NCBI RefSeq assembly: GCF_017654505.1
Contig: NC_054541.1
Span: 44,141,986-44,205,985, forward strand
Length of the DNA: 64,000 bases
Reading direction: 5' to 3'
Source: Polyodon spathula
Taxonomy: Eukaryota; Chordata; Actinopteri; Acipenseriformes; Polyodontidae
Shown: positions 61,580 to 64,000 of the stretch, piece by piece
Numbering within the stretch: position 1 is the stretch's first letter
Layout: each line of letters begins with the position of its first letter
Notes under the pieces: generated by a model
What the model was told of the DNA's origin: nothing
Databases searched by the model: none
What the model saw: only the letters and a program-made list of their open reading frames with translations
Program-made: the position numbers and the translations under genes

Positions 61580-63297
61580 CGCTCCTTGCATATCTAGGAT
61601 TTTTTTTAAAGTTGTTGTAAAATAATACTTTTCGTACAGTCCTATTTTATTGCTGTGGTGATTCATGCCCATGTGGAGTGCAGAACAGTAAATGAACACT
61701 TTATGACAGTCAATGCAAATACCTCACAAATGCAACATGTGCGTTATGCGATGTAAATCAAGGTAAAGACAATCAACAGCTTTTTAGAAGACTGTGCCTG
61801 AGGTACATTGATTTCTGAAAGAGCATTTTTTCTTTACTTGAAAGGAAACCATTTTTCTTACTGCAGATGCAGAAAGTAGAACATTCCAAGACAGTGATGC
61901 CAGAATGTTATGGCACAGAGAGATGTAATGTTTGGGATGAGTTCAGTAACCTTAGCAACACACCCTGTGAAGTTTGAAAATCACTACACCGCAGCTTAAT
62001 AAATTCATTGTAATAATGATACCCCTTTCAAAATAACCAGCCTTCCATAATTTGTGGGGTTGCAGTTTGTAAATTACAGCTCACAAGACTTGAAGCCAAT
62101 AGTGGGGCTTTATGCACCCACACAGCTCTGTTGGGAAGACTTTGTATGGGCAGCAAAGGCTTTTGAGCTAAGTGTAGGCCATGACTGAAAGTTGGGTTAT
62201 AGGAACCATGGGAACCCCAGTTCCCCAATCTATCTCCACATCCAGTGTATTTCACTATTGCGGAAAGACATTTTGGGAAGTCCTACAGTACATTAAGGAC
62301 TATATTTTGACTTCATAGAGCACGTCCAAACAAAGGCCAGAGGAATATCATAACATTGACTTGCTTACTGATACCAAATTAACATTCAAGGTGCCTACCT
62401 TAAAAATCTCAAAGACCGATCCTCGTATCAGGTAAAATGGCTCCACAGCTGTCTGAACCATAAACAGTTATGTATTTATTGCAGGAGGCTGATGTTTCTC
62501 AACCAAATTAAAATATGAACCTAATTCAACAAACACATTAATAAGAACACATATAAAAAGCCTTACAGATCTTAGAAATATCAGGATTGTAAACCACAAG
62601 AGCATTTTAGAAAGCCTTTGCAGCTCTGTGAGATCAGTTAGAATGCTGCATATAGGAAAGCGGACCATCTTGAGCTTCCATGAACACGCATTTCTATTTA
62701 CAGACATGTACATCTGCATGCTTATGAATCAGTATTGTATTCACTACTGCAGCCCTGTGATTATAGCCAAATTACAATAAATGTCATTTGACTGTTATAA
62801 TGGGCAGATGAATGGGTGCATAGATTATATTATGCATTCTTCTGCCAAAGACTGTTAACATATATTATTATCATCTGTTCACCACAATGCAATAAAATAT
62901 TTCCATTTGAGCAATAACACAAGCAAATGGCAGCTTCAGATATCCTTAGCAAAAACAACACATTAGGAGAGCTTTTCAATATTGCCTTTATTAAACAAGC
63001 AGACCAAGCATGCCTCCATTTAAAAACAGACATCATACAGTACACTACACAAGGCATGGTGCTATTATCAATCCCAGAATAAACATGTAAAGCATTACGC
63101 AAATGCATGGCATTCTCAGACAAAATGCATGCAGGCTGGTACTTACAGTTACTCAGTTGATTGTCGTATGTTTCTCTTTATGGTTCTTTATGGCCATGAA
63201 CTGTAGGTGTTTGGTGACAGATATTGCTCCCCTTTCTATTCCATTGCTGATGGTAAATATAACACCAGTGGTAAACAGCAGTAGAGCTCCTACACAT

Positions 63298-63298
<1 letters not shown>

Positions 63299-63359
<61 letters not shown>
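63299..63359. repeat. (CT)n microsatellite, about 30 copies
   Basis: An almost perfect 61-bp pyrimidine array. Such GA/CT tracts can act as GAGA-type or triplex-forming sites, but nothing here shows a promoter. The Leu-Ser and Arg-Glu frames across it are artefacts. Confidence 0.96.
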
Positions 63360-63361
<2 letters not shown>

Positions 63362-64000
63362 AGGTCAGGAGAAAGATCTGCCTAGCAGGCCGAGGCTCCT
63401 CCCCCACAACATGCTTGCTTTGGCTCCAGCAGCCAGGCCCTTTCTCTTTCTCCCCCATAAACCAGATTAACCCCCCTGACTGCTGAGCCAAAATACAAAC
63501 AGATTTACCCACCGCCTGCTGAGGCAATGATGCTTAAATGTAGGCCAGTTAAACAAAAATTTGGACAGCAGTCTTTTACTGAACATAAGCAGCCCTTTTG
63601 AAGCCTGTGGATCTCAGCACTGTATACAGTATGTGGTATGATGTACCTAGAGATATACTGTAGTGAGATAAATACAGATTTGCCATAACAGCACTTGGTA
63701 CAGCTGCTGTGGAAAAGCCACAAGGAAATGGTTTATGCTACTAGTCACATTTTAAAACTGGTTTACTTTTCTTGCATTTCCAGAGTGGTTCTGTGTTATC
63801 ACTCCATCACACAATTCTCAGTCAAATCCAAAGAAGCAACATTGAGGGGGTGGGGAGGCAGGACGATTGGACTGAGGGTTTAATTGCAGGTTGGGAGGGG
63901 TGAGGTCTTAAATTGACCAAAATCTTACTTAACATTAATAGCAGCCTATACTGAAGCAAGTTAAACAGGGAAGGCAAATTTCTAGTAAGGAGAAATAACT

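Larger units (their letters stand above)
59320..64000. other. Gene-free stretch to right edge
   Basis: No exon, promoter-like CpG island or RNA gene was recognised. The two long microsatellites at 61.5 and 63.3 kb and copy B of the dispersed repeat lie within it. Confidence 0.5.

Noticed and set aside
61496..61699. ORF with a long tyrosine run
   Set aside because: Translation of the (AAT)n microsatellite.
63103..63527. Leu-Ser and Arg-Glu repeat ORFs on both strands
   Set aside because: Frames across the (CT)n array; flanking residues show no domain.
1..64000. CRISPR arrays, bacterial operons, tRNA or rRNA genes
   Set aside because: The window is eukaryotic; no direct-repeat/spacer pattern, tRNA box A/B pair with cloverleaf, or rRNA sequence was seen.

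Overview
The window is vertebrate nuclear DNA: coding is split into short exons with GT-AG introns, intergenic-type sequence is AT-rich, and microsatellites and cut-and-paste DNA transposons are abundant. The protein sequence of the one real host gene is close to human MICAL3 but has fish-type transposons around it (an intact Tc1-like element with a Sleeping Beauty-type end layout, hAT, Tigger/pogo and MADF/Harbinger-type remnants). A ray-finned fish is most likely. A slowly evolving non-teleost such as a sturgeon, paddlefish or gar is a guess from repeat style only.

Layout. Positions 1-14607 (minus strand) hold the 5' coding half of mical3. Fifteen coding exons, all in compatible phase, can be read from 14495 down to 3271 and give 748 codons: the FAD monooxygenase domain, the calponin-homology (CH) domain and the start of the linker with a basic nuclear-localisation-type segment. 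A further 75-nt in-phase candidate exon lies at 1564-1638. The LIM domain and the rest of the gene must lie beyond the left edge. The exon carrying the start codon has about 112 nt of 5' leader with a 7-codon upstream ORF.

Positions 14608-64000 show no convincing host coding exon. In mammals MICAL3 has a very long first intron with non-coding 5' exons far upstream, so this stretch is probably mical3 intron 1 (inference). It holds an intact Tc1/mariner element with an uninterrupted 339-codon transposase (16968-18625), an hAT end (20622-20693), a broken MADF-domain remnant (21765-22050), two Tigger/pogo relics (24936-25691 and 58705-59317), a likely 1.62-kb solo LTR (25845-27464), a complete non-autonomous hAT element with a perfect 8-bp target duplication (33120-34365), an orphan exon-like ORF (39675-39944), a 32-bp minisatellite (42411-42664), an 86-bp TA microsatellite, an interstitial telomeric array (45749-45801), a Tc1-type MITE (46381-46722) and many simple repeats.

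No multi-gene system, operon, CRISPR array or RNA gene was recognised. The most notable items are the apparently intact transposase with near-identical ends, the unexplained exon-like ORF at 39.7 kb, and the telomeric array inside the long gene-free stretch. All homology statements come from recognition of motifs and remembered family features; no search was run.
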